A stretch of 64,000 nucleotides of DNA from Loxodes magnus (GCA_946699065.1 CAMPDV010001963.1:1-64000), one strand, 5' to 3'. Positions 36,706-50,205 are shown, counted from the first letter of the stretch. Notes: generated by a model not told the origin, from the letters alone. Made by a program: numbers and translations.

Positions 36706-39700
36706 TCATTCTTGATCAATCACTTCTCCAAAATCTTTATTTTCTCTTCTTACCCTTTAATTTATATACTGTTCTTTTTAATTTTTTATGCTTCTCTCCA
36801 TAATTTCTTCCTTTATCATTTATTTTTAACTTGTATTACCATGCTTATAATCATTAAATTCTAATTGCATTTCTTAATCAAAAGACACTTATTTTTGTTT
36901 AGACCTGTTGATATTTTCCTGGGTGATATCAATAGCTTCTATTTCGCTTTATAAATTTGACTTTTTTTCTTGTTAATCCTTTCTTTAAGATATTAGAGTA
37001 TCCTAACAAATTTAGAAACCAACATATTTCTCGTCACTTGGAAAAAGTTCTTTTAATATTTTAGAATACTTTGAGTCTTAGTACAGATCATATGAAATGT
37101 TCTCCCCTTTCCTTATAATATTGACTTCTAAAATAAAAAATTACTATTTTTAAAAGCTAACTATTCGCAGTAAGGATTAACTGAAGCCTTTTATTTTCTT
37201 AAACATTGCTTATATAGAATAAAGCATATTTGCATTAAAAATACTAATAAAATAACTGCAATGTTAAAATATCCAGATGGACTATTTAGTTTTTCTTATA
37301 TTGAACTCTTAGAGCATCGATAAACGTCTTCATAATATTAGGTTGAGTTTCCATATAGTTAAAAAAGCTTACATGCACTTTTATCGTAGTCACATTCTAT
37401 AATATCGCATTCTTAGTCGCAGATAAGGTTTTCCAAATTATTTAAGTCACATTTATTTTTCTTACATGCTGATTCATTGAATTAACTAGGATAATCTTAA
37501 CAATCTTTATTTTCTTATCTGCACTCAGGTATATTGCATTTCACATCGCATATAGAGTCTCTAAAAAAACTCTAAGGACACATATCAGGACATATACTAC
37601 AATCCGATCTGTCATAGAGACACATCTCAATATTGCATTCTTCATCACATATAGAATCTCCAAGTCAATATAGTTTACATCCAAGTTTTTAGCATTATTC
37701 TTCTTGAAAAGTTATTTCTTTTATTTTTTATACTTTTATATGATATAAGCAATCCCCTAAATCATTTGAACACTCTTCAACGTTACATTAATCATCGCAA
37801 ATATTATCATTAATATAGTAAAAAAAGCATTGCTATTTTAAATCACAAGTCAAGCAATCTTAACTATCAAAATTGCATTATATGTTATTGCACTCTTGTT
37901 CGCATTTTCAATTGCCAATTTGATTTCAATTACAATCTTTATTGCAATATTAATCATTAGATTATGTTATTGTTTAGCTAGTCTGTTAACAATCTAGAAG
38001 ATCGTTAAAGCAACCGCTATTATAACACTACTAATTGCAAATGCCATTTCCTATTTCTTTTCCTAAGCATTTTCCTTCTTTGTCACATGTTTAATTTTAG
38101 CAATCTCCACCATCAAATCCACATAAAATGTGAAAGCATTCTCATTGACAATCGCCGTCTTCTACTTCTTCTCATTTGCATTAAGGTTAACAATGAGTAG
38201 AGTTCATTTAAATATACTTATTATATTACTCGCAATCTCCCTAGTCAAAATTTTTTTAAGGATTGTTACAAAGAGCATCACACCATCCATTTTAAAGCTA
38301 TCTTCCAAAACAAATAGTATTCCAAAATTCATTATAACATGCATTTGAATCCCATCCACACCAGTAAGTAAAGCAATATTAGTCGCATTCATTATTATTG
38401 AGCATATCTTAAGTGCATCCCCGGCTACATTAAATTTTATCCTGCATTTCTCTTTAAGCTTTATTTTATAAATATTCTTTGCAATCACCTTTGTCAAATT
38501 AGCATTCCTCTATATTGCATTGAATATCGCATCAACCATCTCCAAGTTGTTTAATGAAGCATAGCTAATTCATATCACAATAGCAATCAGAGCCATCTCA
38601 ATTGCAATCTTTGTTGAAGCAAACTTAAGAACATACACCATCTCCTATATTTTTTCATTGACAATCTACACTACAATAATCTTAAGGATCATGCTGCTAT
38701 TCGCAATCGCCTCCATCATAGTCACATTCTTCTGTATTGCATATTTCTTCACATACTCCGTTACTTTTTTATATTAAGTTGCATTCTTAACTTCCACAAT
38801 CACATTCTTCGTTATCATAATTACAGGATAGAATGTTGCATTATATATCGCATTTCTTATTATTCAGCATAGATTCTGGACAATAACATTTCTAATTATT
38901 TAAGCAGTCTGCTCCATCAAAGTCACACATGCTATTATAGCATTATAAATCGCATAAACCATTGTTTATATCATTTAGCTTATTGCATAAAAGACTATTT
39001 TCTTAGTCTGTATAGCATATGCAATGATAATTATCATAATCAAATTGCTCTTAGTTGCATTCTTGATCACATTCCCTATTATATAACAAATTATCGCTGC
39101 AAAATTAGACATTTGAAAGAATGCAATCTCCTCAGTCATAACTGCATATAGTGGTATTACAAGAAAGTTTCCAAAATCCATTGCCAAGTTCTTCTTACGA
39201 GCATGGACAATTCTAACTATATTAGCAATCAAATTAATCGTAATAGCATTCTGGAATGTTACACTCTGGTTCGCATATGCCATTATTTATTTAAGTATAA
39301 TCGCATTTCGTAAAGTTTAAATTGCAGCAATCATATATGTCGAACATACAACTTTTAGTTAAGCATTATTATTAGCATTTTCCATCTCCCAGAAATTAGT
39401 ATTAGCATACTTTTTATGAATCTTATAATGGTTCGTTCGTGTTTGGATCTAAGTTATTACAGCTAATTTCAAGTTTATCCAAGCAATCTTTGGAATTTAA
39501 ATCATATTGGCATTCAGAATTGAAGCATTCCCAATCACAGTTTTGATATTCAAGTTTTCCTACTTAGCATAATTTTTTTGAATCACAAGTAGCACAATCA
39601 CCTCAATCATATAGACATTCTTCAACGTTACATTTGATATCACATATACTGTTACCAAATTAAAGCATTTAACAATCTTAACAACAATCTCCATAATCAA

Positions 39701-42194
39701 ATTAACAAATTGAAATTTTACATTCACTATCACAAATTCCATTTCCTCATTTCTCAGCTGTACATTTTGAGTTTTAAAAGCAGCAATCTCCATTATCATA
39801 ATTGCATTCTTATATTAAGCAATCAGTATCACATTCAGAATTTTTAATTTTTTCCTTGTCACACTTTTTTCCTGATTTTTCATAGCAGCAATTCCAATTT
39901 TACCACATGCATTGCTATGTGTTACATTGCGAATTGCAACTTAAACTATCATGTTACAAATATTCCAAGCTACATGTATCTGAACAGATTAATGTTTCTT
40001 CGCTTTATAGTATCCTTGTTTTCTAAGCTGATTTTAAATTATACCAATAGAAATAATTGGCATAGCTAGAAACATAAGTTTCATATTTCTGAGGAAATAT
40101 ATCTGACCAGCCATAGATGAATATGGCAAAGACTGCATGGATGATAACAAGTAAATTAAGTAAATTCAAGATGCTTTCTTAAATCCTATGAGAGATTTTA
40201 GGAGGTTTTTTATAATGCTTAAATAGCAAAGCTTTATCTATTCAATAATTTAAGAAAACTACTATAAAAGCGATGTATGTTAAAAAGGGAATTCCTGCTG
40301 AATACACAAAGACTATGAAGAGTAGGGCTAATATTTCCGAGTACATTATTGAAATATTGAATTCAGGTCCAACCATGCTTCTGTTGAGTTCCAACTAATT
40401 TTTAGCTTTCTTTTTCTTTATATTCTATAATAATTTCTATGAAGGCCATAATAAGAGTTTGGTAATAGTTGGTTATACAATGAAAGCAAATATAGTTAAA
40501 GTAATAGAATTTCCAACGTCTAGGTATCAATATCTAGTAAAATCTTCATATTTATCAAGATTAGCAATTAGAGTGATAAAGGCAGTATTAATAAACGAAG
40601 CTATGAATATTTTAGCCAAAATAGATTTATATATTTAACTTAAAGTCTAATTTCCTTAGAACTTCGTGAGGACAGCAAAAATTAAGTTGATGAGAGTATT
40701 TAAGACTATTATTATGATAGTATTTGAAGTTTTCTAGGTAATTAGTTACAACTCTTTCGTTTTGAAATCCTAGCAGAATGAAGATAATTCAGTATCTTCA
40801 AAAATAATTTCATTTCAATCTTGTTCTAAGCATCAGCAATAATAGCAAATGTCGTTATTTATAAAAGTCTTAGAAGCAACTTCTAACGGAAATTTTGAAA
40901 TATCGAAAGTAGTTTTATCCTCTACAATTTTAAAATATATTTAACACTCTGGTTTTGTAAACATATCTCATTCTATATCTTTAAGTTGCTTTATCAAAAA
41001 TACCGCTCCTGTTAATATAGCTATAACTGATATCCATGAGAAAAATGATCTCACTATTTTTTTGTGTTTATCTAAATTTTCCCATATAATATTCTCAGGA
41101 ATTTCAGCTTCTTATACTACTAAAGATTTAGCTCCGTTCCATTTTAACTTAGAAGATTATAGAATTTATAAGCAGAATCCTTTGCCATATTCTTTGAGGC
41201 ACTTTTGTTATGATTCTTTATATTAGAATATTACAAAGACTTTTTCTATGCTGAAGCTCTGAATGTTCTAATGCTGTTATTTTTATTCCTTTATCTTCGA
41301 TTCAATTTTATCTAATTTTATGACTTATTTCTCTTTATTTTTATTTTAAGCAATTTTTTGTAATATTTTTGCTTTTTCATTACTAAGCTATATTATAGTT
41401 TTAAAATTCCTTGCGAAGCTAACTTCATAGACTTCTCCAAATCTTTACTAGAAAAAATCTTGAACTTCCCTCTAAGTAATTCCTGAAGTTGGTAAACCGT
41501 TAATTTCTACTGCGTATTATTAGACTGAAAATTCTGTTTCTTAGTAGCTTCTTTTGATTCTATGGAGTCTAAACTTGTAAAAATATATGAAAATTATTAA
41601 AATAAGAGAATTCGCAAAATCTACTGCTGAATATATAAAAAGCTTTTATTTATACTCATCCAGTAATTTTTCTTCTTTCTCTTTTTAGTCTTCCTTTATA
41701 TAGTCGTCGAGCCATTAAAGTTAAAATCCTTTATCTTTTGATAATCTTTGATAGACCAAAGTTTCGTTAAAATGTAAAGGCACTTTGCTCGAGCCAGTAT
41801 CTAAGTTTCCAATGGTAAATTAATCGATAAATTAAGCTGACATTCCACTGAATCAACCCCCTTGATAGTTTTATATGACCAAATATGTGGAGTTGGCGCA
41901 GATAATAGCTAAGCAGATTGCTAATCATTTTAGGAAATCAAAATATAAAAATGATCCTAGTCCATACTTCTTTAGTACGCTAATATCAGTCTTAAAAACT
42001 GGGTATTAGCAATGATTTTCCGAGTTTATAACTGAATTTTATAACTTGTATATATTAGCAATCACTTAGTTTGGTCTTTACTAAGAACTCTATAAGGAAT
42101 AATTTCCCTGTATACAGTCTGTAGTATCCTCTACAGCTCTTGTTAAAATTAACTAAGAAAGTCTTCTCTCAACAGCTTCATAAACTTAAGCCAT
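36706..42194 (-). CDS. OSCA/TMEM63-like channel fused to ~22 Notch (LNR) repeats, copy 2
   Basis: ATG at 42,192-42,194, TGA at 36,706-36,708, same 17-nt intron; 1,824 codons after splicing, so intact like copy 1. Domain order is the same: two N-terminal TM helices, RRM-like domain, the IIWENL hallmark, the TM bundle, ~22 LNRs, a last TM helix and a charged tail. Divergence from copy 1 is uneven: clearly raised over the first ~75 codons (MAQVYEAVERRLSQL versus MAQIYEGVERRLSQL, then many changes), low through the channel, and moderate in parts of the LNR array, for example around 38,140-38,400. This looks like patchwork conversion between older paralogues, or relaxed or diversifying change in the ectodomain. 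Confidence 0.93.
37128..37144 (-). other. 17-nt intron in the OSCA-LNR gene, copy 2
   Basis: Identical to 14,895-14,911. Confidence 0.8.
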
Positions 42195-44445
42195 TTAATA
42201 GCTTAAACTAAATAATAAATAGTTAATTATTATATTTAAAATTAAATAAAAGAGCTTAGAAAATCTAAACCTAGGAATTACTCTTTCTCTTATTAATTTC
42301 TAAGAGATTGTAGATTTTAACAAAGCATTATAAGATTTAATTTTTCCTAAGAAAGTAAATTATTTATTATCCTTATATTAAGATAAAACAACCTGAATTC
42401 ATTTACTGAGTCTTCGTTAATTCTTAATAACCTATTTAAGTTTGCTAGCAAATTAGTTATTCTAGGATTTAACTTCAATAGTATATTTACATCTTCAGTG
42501 AGATAACTAAATTTTATCCTATTCAATAACTCACTTCTCAATTTTAGTTATTTGAGTATATCATCTTTTTCCTAATTTAATTTGCTTATAACTAAGAGAG
42601 CCTTTCATATTAAAACTAAAAGGCTTTAGATAGAAAGCTTATTAGGAAAATAGCAGTTAGGTTTGGAGGATTGAGTATTATCCTCAGTTTCATTAGAGTG
42701 ATTAACCTTCTTTGATATTTTCGCTCAAAATGATAAAATTTATTTAGTTACCAGTTATTTCCTTTGAGTATTAAATTAATTGCATAGAAAATAAAGGACA
42801 ATAAATAATTAAAGCTACAGAGTCCTTACTCTATATAAGTATTAATCTTCACATATTAAAGTTGTTTCATTTATTATTCAATAACTTAGAATGTTAACGT
42901 TAGTTCTTTCCATTTATAAAGAAGAAGCATTATTAAAATCCTTTTATTATAATTTAGCATCATTTTCTTAAGAAACTGAGTAACTGCTTTATGAATCAGT
43001 AGTTTATTACTGATTTATGATTTTTAACTCTCTAATATAATTTTATCATAGAAGTAAGAGTATCTAGAATAGTTTATTAACAATGCTTCTTATTCTTTTA
43101 TTAATCTATTAATCTAATTCAACCTTAGAAAATAACTAGTTAAATATCTATAAAGAAGTTTAGTCTAAAGCCTCTATAATTTCCATAATTAAATAGACTT
43201 CCGATTATCTCTAATTAATCTAACCTATCTCTAGCTTTAAAGCTTTTCTGCCTAAGCTTATCTTTAGTTCTTATATATTCTACTTTATAAGCTAGAATAA
43301 ATTTTAAATCTTCTTTATTACAACCAAATATAAGGTTTATAGTATTAACATTATAGATAATAATTTGATAATTAATAGCATAGAAGGTTTAATTTAAGAA
43401 AGAAGTATTAATAGATTATCTAAGGGTAGTAGTTGTATTACTTTAATAGGCTTTATAATATTTTTACTCTAGTCCTTTATTACTAAACAGGTGCCTATGT
43501 AGCTCTTTATAGTGATTTCATTTATATATATAAGAAGCAAAAGTTAAGGCTAGATATAATCTAAAGCTTTTGATATAAAGGCAGTATAATAAATAAATGG
43601 TATAAACCTTAATATTAAAGTGGAAGTATATTAAAGGAATTAGATGCTTGCTTTATAACTATTTACTATAATTTTAGTAGCATTAGAGCTATATTAATGT
43701 GAGATTGCTTTATGTTTAATGCTAACAATATATTATTAGCGTAAACTGATGTAAAGCTAATAAATTAACAGGTTAAAGTTTAGAATTAAGCAGCTAATTA
43801 TAAATCAGCTTACGAAAGAATGAAGCCCAACCAAGATAGTAAGAGATTAAATTTTCAAATTTTAGAGAATAAACTATCCTCTGATAATTTTAAAAAAGAA
43901 GACCATTAATTATAAAGTATTTAAGCTAAACAAAGCATCAATGCAAATAATAATAATTACATAACTATGAAATTTTTTAGTGACTAAGTAAATTAAATTA
44001 CAACTACTCAAGGAATATCTTAAAAATGATGCTGAAGAACTATTTATAACTAATTAATTTTGTATATATCTTAGAGTAATATAATAGCACATATTATCAT
44101 TAAGCTTCTTCAATAAATCCTAAAGAAAATTCTTTGAAAAGAATGGGAGAAGAAAATTAACCTTACTTAATCAGTTAATTAAATTTAAGATATTCTTTTA
44201 TGAATACTTGAACAGAAGGAAAGAAGAGTGCGAAAATTATATTTAAGGGTTTTATCTACCCGGATATGAGCCATAGTAGGTTGGGACTCTGTATCTAAGT
44301 CAAATATTGAATAACTTCATCAAACATAGAAGCAAAGTATAGAGAATTGATGTAAATCTATAACCTTTGACTTTAGCATACTATTTATATAATTATTAAT
44401 CTAAGCACTTAAATATGATTATAATTTAATAAGATTTAGGTTTTC
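42195..44445. other. AT-rich intergenic
   Basis: The left part (to ~42,541) has patchy similarity to the 5' flank of the copy-1 OSCA-LNR gene. A minus-strand 64-codon frame at 42,347-42,541 (MRSELLNRIKFSYL...) keeps the short NLNRLL match with copy 1, so it could be a small real exon, but the copy-1 version is otherwise very different. Nothing else recognised. Confidence 0.45.
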
Positions 44446-46372
44446 TCATTTAAACTAAAAGGATTCTTTTTCCGGTTCTCCTAATTGCTCCTATATAGAT
44501 TATTTTGACTACTCAAATAAAATTGAACTCCATTAATCTTTTTATGCATCATAGATATATATTTTTTCTCTATCAAATACGTATATTTAATTTCTATCAA
44601 TAATAGAACTTTAGTAGCAAGGTTATCCTGGATAAGGCTTATTTGATATTTTAATCAATTATGGATTATTTCTTTCTCACTTCAACTAGTAAACACCATC
44701 AAGAAACTCGCCAAATACGTAAACTATTCCTTGTTCTTAATCTTTTATTATACTGATTGATGAGCTTTAGGGCAAACAGATCTTAGCTTTTTCCCAAACG
44801 TTTAAATTAGTATTATATACTTAAACTTATCCCAGTCTTTAGTAATCTTTATCGATTCCTCCTAGCATTACTATGTCTTAATCTACTAATATGCAACCTT
44901 AATTTTTTCCTTGGAACTCTATATCTTCAAGTTAAAAAATTGTTGTAAATTGAAATCAAAGTATTCGCACTTTTACTGATCTTATTAACTAGATAAATTT
45001 CCTGAAATAATATAGATATATCTATTGTTATTTACTATTCTTTAAACTAATCCAGGACCACTTCTAGGAGATATCATTTCTACTGTAATCAATACTTAAA
45101 AAGATTCTCTCTCAATTACCTAAAAGCTTTTAGGAAAGGCTCCGTTTGTTTTTCCTCCTGCAAGGAAAATAAGATCCTAAGTATAATAAACAGAACTTTC
45201 TTCATCCATTCTAATTTAACTTTTTTGAATTTTTTATTCTTAAAAAGAGATTCCAGTTTTAATTAAGCGTGTATTAGTATCCTTTAAGAAGAAAATATTT
45301 GGATTCATTTTACCGTCAAATGAACTATTAAATGAAAAACTATTAGAGTTAAGGACTATTATGAGGTATGGCAATTCATTGAACTTAAACTTTGACATTT
45401 GGATTATTTATCTAAATTGATAGCTAGTTTTTACTTAATTTGCTTTAGCTTATATCTGAATTCTTAAATGCTAGGTCTTTCTTAATAATTATAACTAAAT
45501 GATTTAGTTAAAAGATCTGCAAGCATTTCCTCTTTCTATATTTCAGCTGAAAATTATGGATGCAATTTTTGCTAAAATGCTAGTTAACGAATTTATCTGA
45601 AAGATGCTTAATTTGGTCAAGGTATTGTTTCGTTAAAAATTTCGATAGCGACACAGGCTAATGACCAAATATCACTTTAAATATAAACGCTATTATTAAA
45701 TAATTCAGGCGCCATCCATTAAATTGTTCCTCTGATTTTTGAAGTTATAGAGCTTTATTGCTAAGTACTGATAACAAAATCTACTTTTATAGGAGAGTCA
45801 TTTTCATCCATTAAAATATTTAGTGAATTAATGTCTAAATGAATTAAACCTTCGTTGTGAATAGCCATAACTCCTTAGGCAATCTAACCAAGCAATGTTA
45901 TCTTTTTTATAAATCTGGCTTATGGGTTTTCTTTAAATTAACTGAACAAAGTTTTATTTTGGATAATTCAATATAAGGTTCCTCTTTAGTAATAATTCGT
46001 AAAATGACAAAAAATATAGTTATGTTCTTCTGAAGTATCTATAGCTACGCCCTTAATTCTTAGAACTCTTTTGTGATTTATTAGCAAAAGTGACTTACAT
46101 TCATTATAAAAGTTATCAATTAATTATTGCCAGTCAATAGGCCATATTTACTAGAATATTCTAAGAGCATAATCTACTCCTTCAATTTATATTTTATAAG
46201 TTTTCCCTCATGTGTTTTCTTCAATAAGTTTCAAACAATTTAAATCTTCTCGACAAGGAAAAAGCTCTTTATAACTCCATAATCTTATAGGAGCAGTAGG
46301 ATCTCTACTAGCTCCATTATTTTTAAGTAATTCTCATATATCTTCTACAGATATCTATTTGGCTTCCTCCAT
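44446..46372 (-). CDS. Divergent protein kinase-like domain with C-terminal kelch repeats
   Basis: ATG at 46,370-46,372, TGA at 44,446-44,448. Residues ~45-330 follow a TKL-type kinase fold: a glycine-loop-like segment, a YALRIF strand, IHLDINSLNIL, KVDFVIS, GTIQWMAPE and SDIWSLACVAIEIF...IPWPN. Key residues are altered: the VAIK lysine is Arg, HRD is HLD, the catalytic-loop Lys is Asn and DFG is DFV, so it may be a pseudokinase. A kelch-type domain follows (LIFLAGG, YIYIISGN, CEYFDFN, IVMLGG, VQVYNTNLNVW). Five internal TGAs read as Trp, including the conserved IPWPN. Two frame changes interrupt the gene: one near 45,412-45,434, where a 23-nt GT...AG intron would restore the frame, and one near 44,927-44,945, where no GT...AG fits and a single-base indel is likely. 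Confidence 0.85.
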
Positions 46373-47499
46373 TTTAATGTTGATTTATAATAAAGCTATT
46401 ATTTCATAACTTTATATATCAATCTTTACTAGAATATAATACCCTCCATACCCTTAAACTATTACTGACTCTCTTTAATAATTCATTCTTTCTATTTGTT
46501 TTATCTTAAACCCTTTTAAGAACAAGAAGCTTTAATTACTATTAATAAAGATTAAAGTACTTAAATGATATAATTAAAGACATAACTAGATCTAGTAATA
46601 TTAAAGTAGAAATGACTAGGAAGATGCAAGTGAAGTAGTAAAAATAACTAAGTCTGACAAGAATTTTAAATTACTCTATAATATAAAATTAGTTTAATAC
46701 TCACTAGCTTTATATTATATTTAATACTTACTCTCTTTAACTCTTTACATCTTAACTTCTATCGTTTTCTATCTAAGTTAAATTACCAATCACTAAGGCT
46801 AAGCATTAGTATACTAACTACTATAAACTATGCTTCTTTAAGTTAATTTATTTTTGTTTATGTAGCCAAGTAATTATTAATTAAAAGGAAGTTAAAGGTG
46901 TTTATATAGTAGAAGCATCGAAATGCTTAGTATAATAAAGAAGACTCAAAACACTTAAATGATTAATTCTCAATTTCATCTTATTCTACAATTAACTGTA
47001 GCTTATTCAGCATCTAATCATATAAAAGCTAAGACTAATACAGTATCTACATTAGTAACCAAGCATATTTAGTAAAGCTAATAAATAAGCAATGTATATA
47101 AAGAATAATGATAATTAACTCTAAACCAAGCACTTAACTTTAAATCTCTATTTTACTATTTAATGTAATTAGTTAGATTAGGATAAAGAAAGCAATTCAA
47201 AAAAGTAAAGATAATTAGCTTAACCAAAGTACCTAGTAATTCCTTAAGAGATTATTTAATAGTACTTAACAAGAGATAATAAGTTTAAATTTTATTTTAA
47301 CTAATTACCAATTATAGCTTAAATGAATACGCATATTGTAGTCAAGCTTACTTTTTTTATAAGTGAAATATAAGGTATAATTTGATATGTATATATTGGG
47401 TAATTAAAGAGAATCTTTCAATTCAGAACTAAGTTATAACATTAAAAATATAGCAAAGTTTGTCCAAATTATAACGAACATGATTCCCTTCTACTTATA
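46373..47499. other. AT-rich intergenic upstream of the kinase gene
   Basis: No feature recognised. Confidence 0.55.
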
Positions 47500-49921
47500 A
47501 CTTTTTTAATTCAATTACTCTTTACTACTCAAGTTCTTTTAATACTGAATTTCTACTTCTTTTCTTACTTTTCTTCTTTCCTTACCTATTTTATCCCTTC
47601 TACTTATAACTTTTTTAATTCATTTTTTTTTTCACTTTTTTACAATTTTTTTTTTCTTTTTTGTATTTAAGAAATCATTATTTTTTAGATTTTATTTTTT
47701 AATACTTAATATTTATATTCCTTAATATTTATTTATTTTTTTTATTCTTTTTAAATATGTTTTTTTTAGTTCAAAATACAGATTGTTAGGTATTTTTATT
47801 TTTTTATTTCGATTTATCATTTTTTTTAATTTCTAGTTTTTTTTTTCAGATTTATCAATTATCATTTTATTTTAACTTACTTTTTGACATTTTTTTTACT
47901 TTTATTCATTATTTTATTTATTTTTTTAAAGCTTGTATTGTTTTTATTATAAATTTTTTTCTCATTTATTTGGATTTTTTCTCTTTTTTTTAATTTTAAT
48001 TTTTTTTAATCATATTTCCCCGGTGTTAATTACATACTTTGCAATTTTTGCAATATGTTTTTTGAAATTCCAATCTATATATTAAATTTTATTTTTATAA
48101 TTTCTATATAGTTTTACATAAATTAGTTATTTTATAAGTAACTTTATTAACTTTTTTTGATCTTAATACTCGGACTTAAGATTTTAGAAGACAATGATTT
48201 CGGCTAACAAGTTTTATCATTTTTAGTTGTTAAGTCTATTATTTCTTAGGCTGCTTATTATTTTTATAATATTATTAAGAAATTTTTTTAATTACTAAAC
48301 AATCATTACAACTGATATTTTCTTTGTAGATGAAACACATAATTTTATTTTTTCTTTATATATTCTGACTACTTATATTAAACTATCTCTTTTATTTTTC
48401 AAAAATTCTTTTTTTATTATTTTTCAATTTATCTTATTAAATATTCTAATTTTTTAAATGAAGATTTAAAAAAAATATCTTTCTTCATCTTTTCATCTCT
48501 TCTCTTTCATAAGGTTGCCTTTATATTATTTATTTTTTATTTACTTTTTTATTTATCTAATTTTCAATATTTTTGTCTTTGCAATTTTTTATAATTTCAA
48601 TACTTCTTGTTTTCTTACGTTTCTTTTATTCTCTTTTACTATTAAACTCCTTTAAAATCCTGATATTCTCTTCACATTACACTTTAATTTACGTTTACTT
48701 CGTTGTCTTTCAAATTTTTGTTCCTTTTTTGCTTTAAGATAATATAATAATATTTTATTGTGGCATCAAATTTATTTAGCTTACCATGAATTAGAGTTTA
48801 TAGAGTTTTGTAGTAATCAATAGATCTCGAGATCGTAATCTTTATGATTTTTTGGATCGTAAATTATTATAACATTTTTATTTTCTCCTCTTGCTAATTC
48901 TTGTAATTAGAATCCATATTGTTTCTCTCAATGTATTTTATATTTTTGGAGTTTCTAAGAATGGTAAAAATATTTTTTCTTGCAAAGTCTTCTGTTTGGC
49001 GAGCATAAGATTATGAATAGACTTAAGGTTTCTCTTTCAGTTACTTAAGATTTTTTCTTCTTAAATCGTTAACACTAATTAACCTTGTGTCCATACTTAT
49101 AGCATTATCAACATTTAGTTTTTATTTTCTAATAGAATAGGTTTTAGTTCGGCTTCTTTTCCTTATTATTCTGAATTTGATAGTTAATTGAGCTTGGTGT
49201 GATCCAGTTAACTGATCCTCTGGTAAAAATTTTATCTTAAATTTCATTCGATTTGACCAATCTATCTTTCTATCAATTTCTAAGGAAATAGTCATTTTTT
49301 TAATTTCTTGCTTAGAGTCCTATTAATTTACCAATTAGTTAATGTTAGCATGAGAGATTAAATTATTTATTTAAAGTCTTAAACTTTTTTTCTAGCTTCT
49401 ATTATCCAATTGTAACAATAGAAATCGTTAGCAATTTCGATTAATTATTAGATTTTGTTGGAGATTTCTATTATTTTTTAGATGCCATTTTATATTAAAT
49501 TATATTATATAACAAATTTATCATTATTTTTTAAACAAGTAAAAACAAATCATCCAAGATTAGTCCATCCTAAAATTCTTCTATAGTGTAAATCTCCAAA
49601 AGAAACTCTACACTTTTCCTTTCTCTCTTAATTATATTTCTTTTTTTGTTTTTTTTAATTTAATCTAGTTAGTTATCTCTTTTCATCATTATCTATTCTT
49701 ATATTCAAATTATTTTTACTTCTCTAAATATTTTATAAGATAATTCTTCTTTAACTTAGTTTTTCTTATCAATAAGTCTAAATAATTAAATTTATAAATA
49801 TTTTAATATTTTTATTATATCGAAGCTTACTTTATTCTATTTTCTAAATTATTTTTTTATTATTCATGATTCTATTATTTTTTTATTTAATATAATTACG
49901 TTTTATTCCTTTTCCTTATTT

Positions 49922-50158
49922 TCAAAATATTTTAGTCCATTCCAAAATATTTTAGTCCGTTCCAAAATATTTTAGTCCGTTCCAAAATATTTTAGTCCGT
50001 TCCAAAACTTTTTAGTCCGTTCCAAAATATTTTAGTCCGTTCCAAAACTTTTTAGTCCGTTCCAAAATATTTTAGTCCGTTCCAAAATTTTTTAGTCCAA
50101 TCCAAAATTTTTAGTCCATTCCAAAATTTTTTAGTCCAATCCAAAATTTTTAGTCCAT
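49922..50158 (+). repeat. 20-bp tandem repeat TCCAAAATATTTTAGTCCGT
   Basis: About 12 units. Early units are nearly perfect; later ones degenerate to AAAATTTTTTAGTCCAA forms. Each intact unit contains the palindrome AAAATATTTT. Confidence 0.93.
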
Positions 50159-50205
50159 CAAAAAAAATATCTTGCAGTGTAAAACGCTGAGCAAAAAAAG
50201 GCTTT
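50151..50205 (+). repeat. 55-bp motif, first copy
   Basis: Begins TAGTCCATCA and contains AGTGTAAAACGCTGAGCAAA. A near-identical copy lies at 50,558-50,612, 407 bp away in the same orientation, with unrelated pyrimidine-rich DNA between. The first copy abuts the 20-bp array. Confidence 0.88.

Larger units (their letters stand above)
21737..42541 (+). repeat. Large direct repeat, copy 2
   Basis: Second copy of the segment at 1-20,340. It begins with the same TATAAGCATCTATACAAG found at position 1. High identity ends near 42,000, inside the N-terminal codons of the OSCA-LNR gene; beyond that similarity is visibly lower and then fades by about 42,541. Relative to copy 1 it has gained or kept the tRNA-Tyr block (~22,207-22,490), the 87-bp insertion (23,664-23,750) and 22 extra SPI-coding units. 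Confidence 0.95.

Noticed and set aside
48570..49300. Possible minus-strand gene in the T-rich region
   Set aside because: More than one frame reads like an AT-rich ciliate protein and no domain decides between them.
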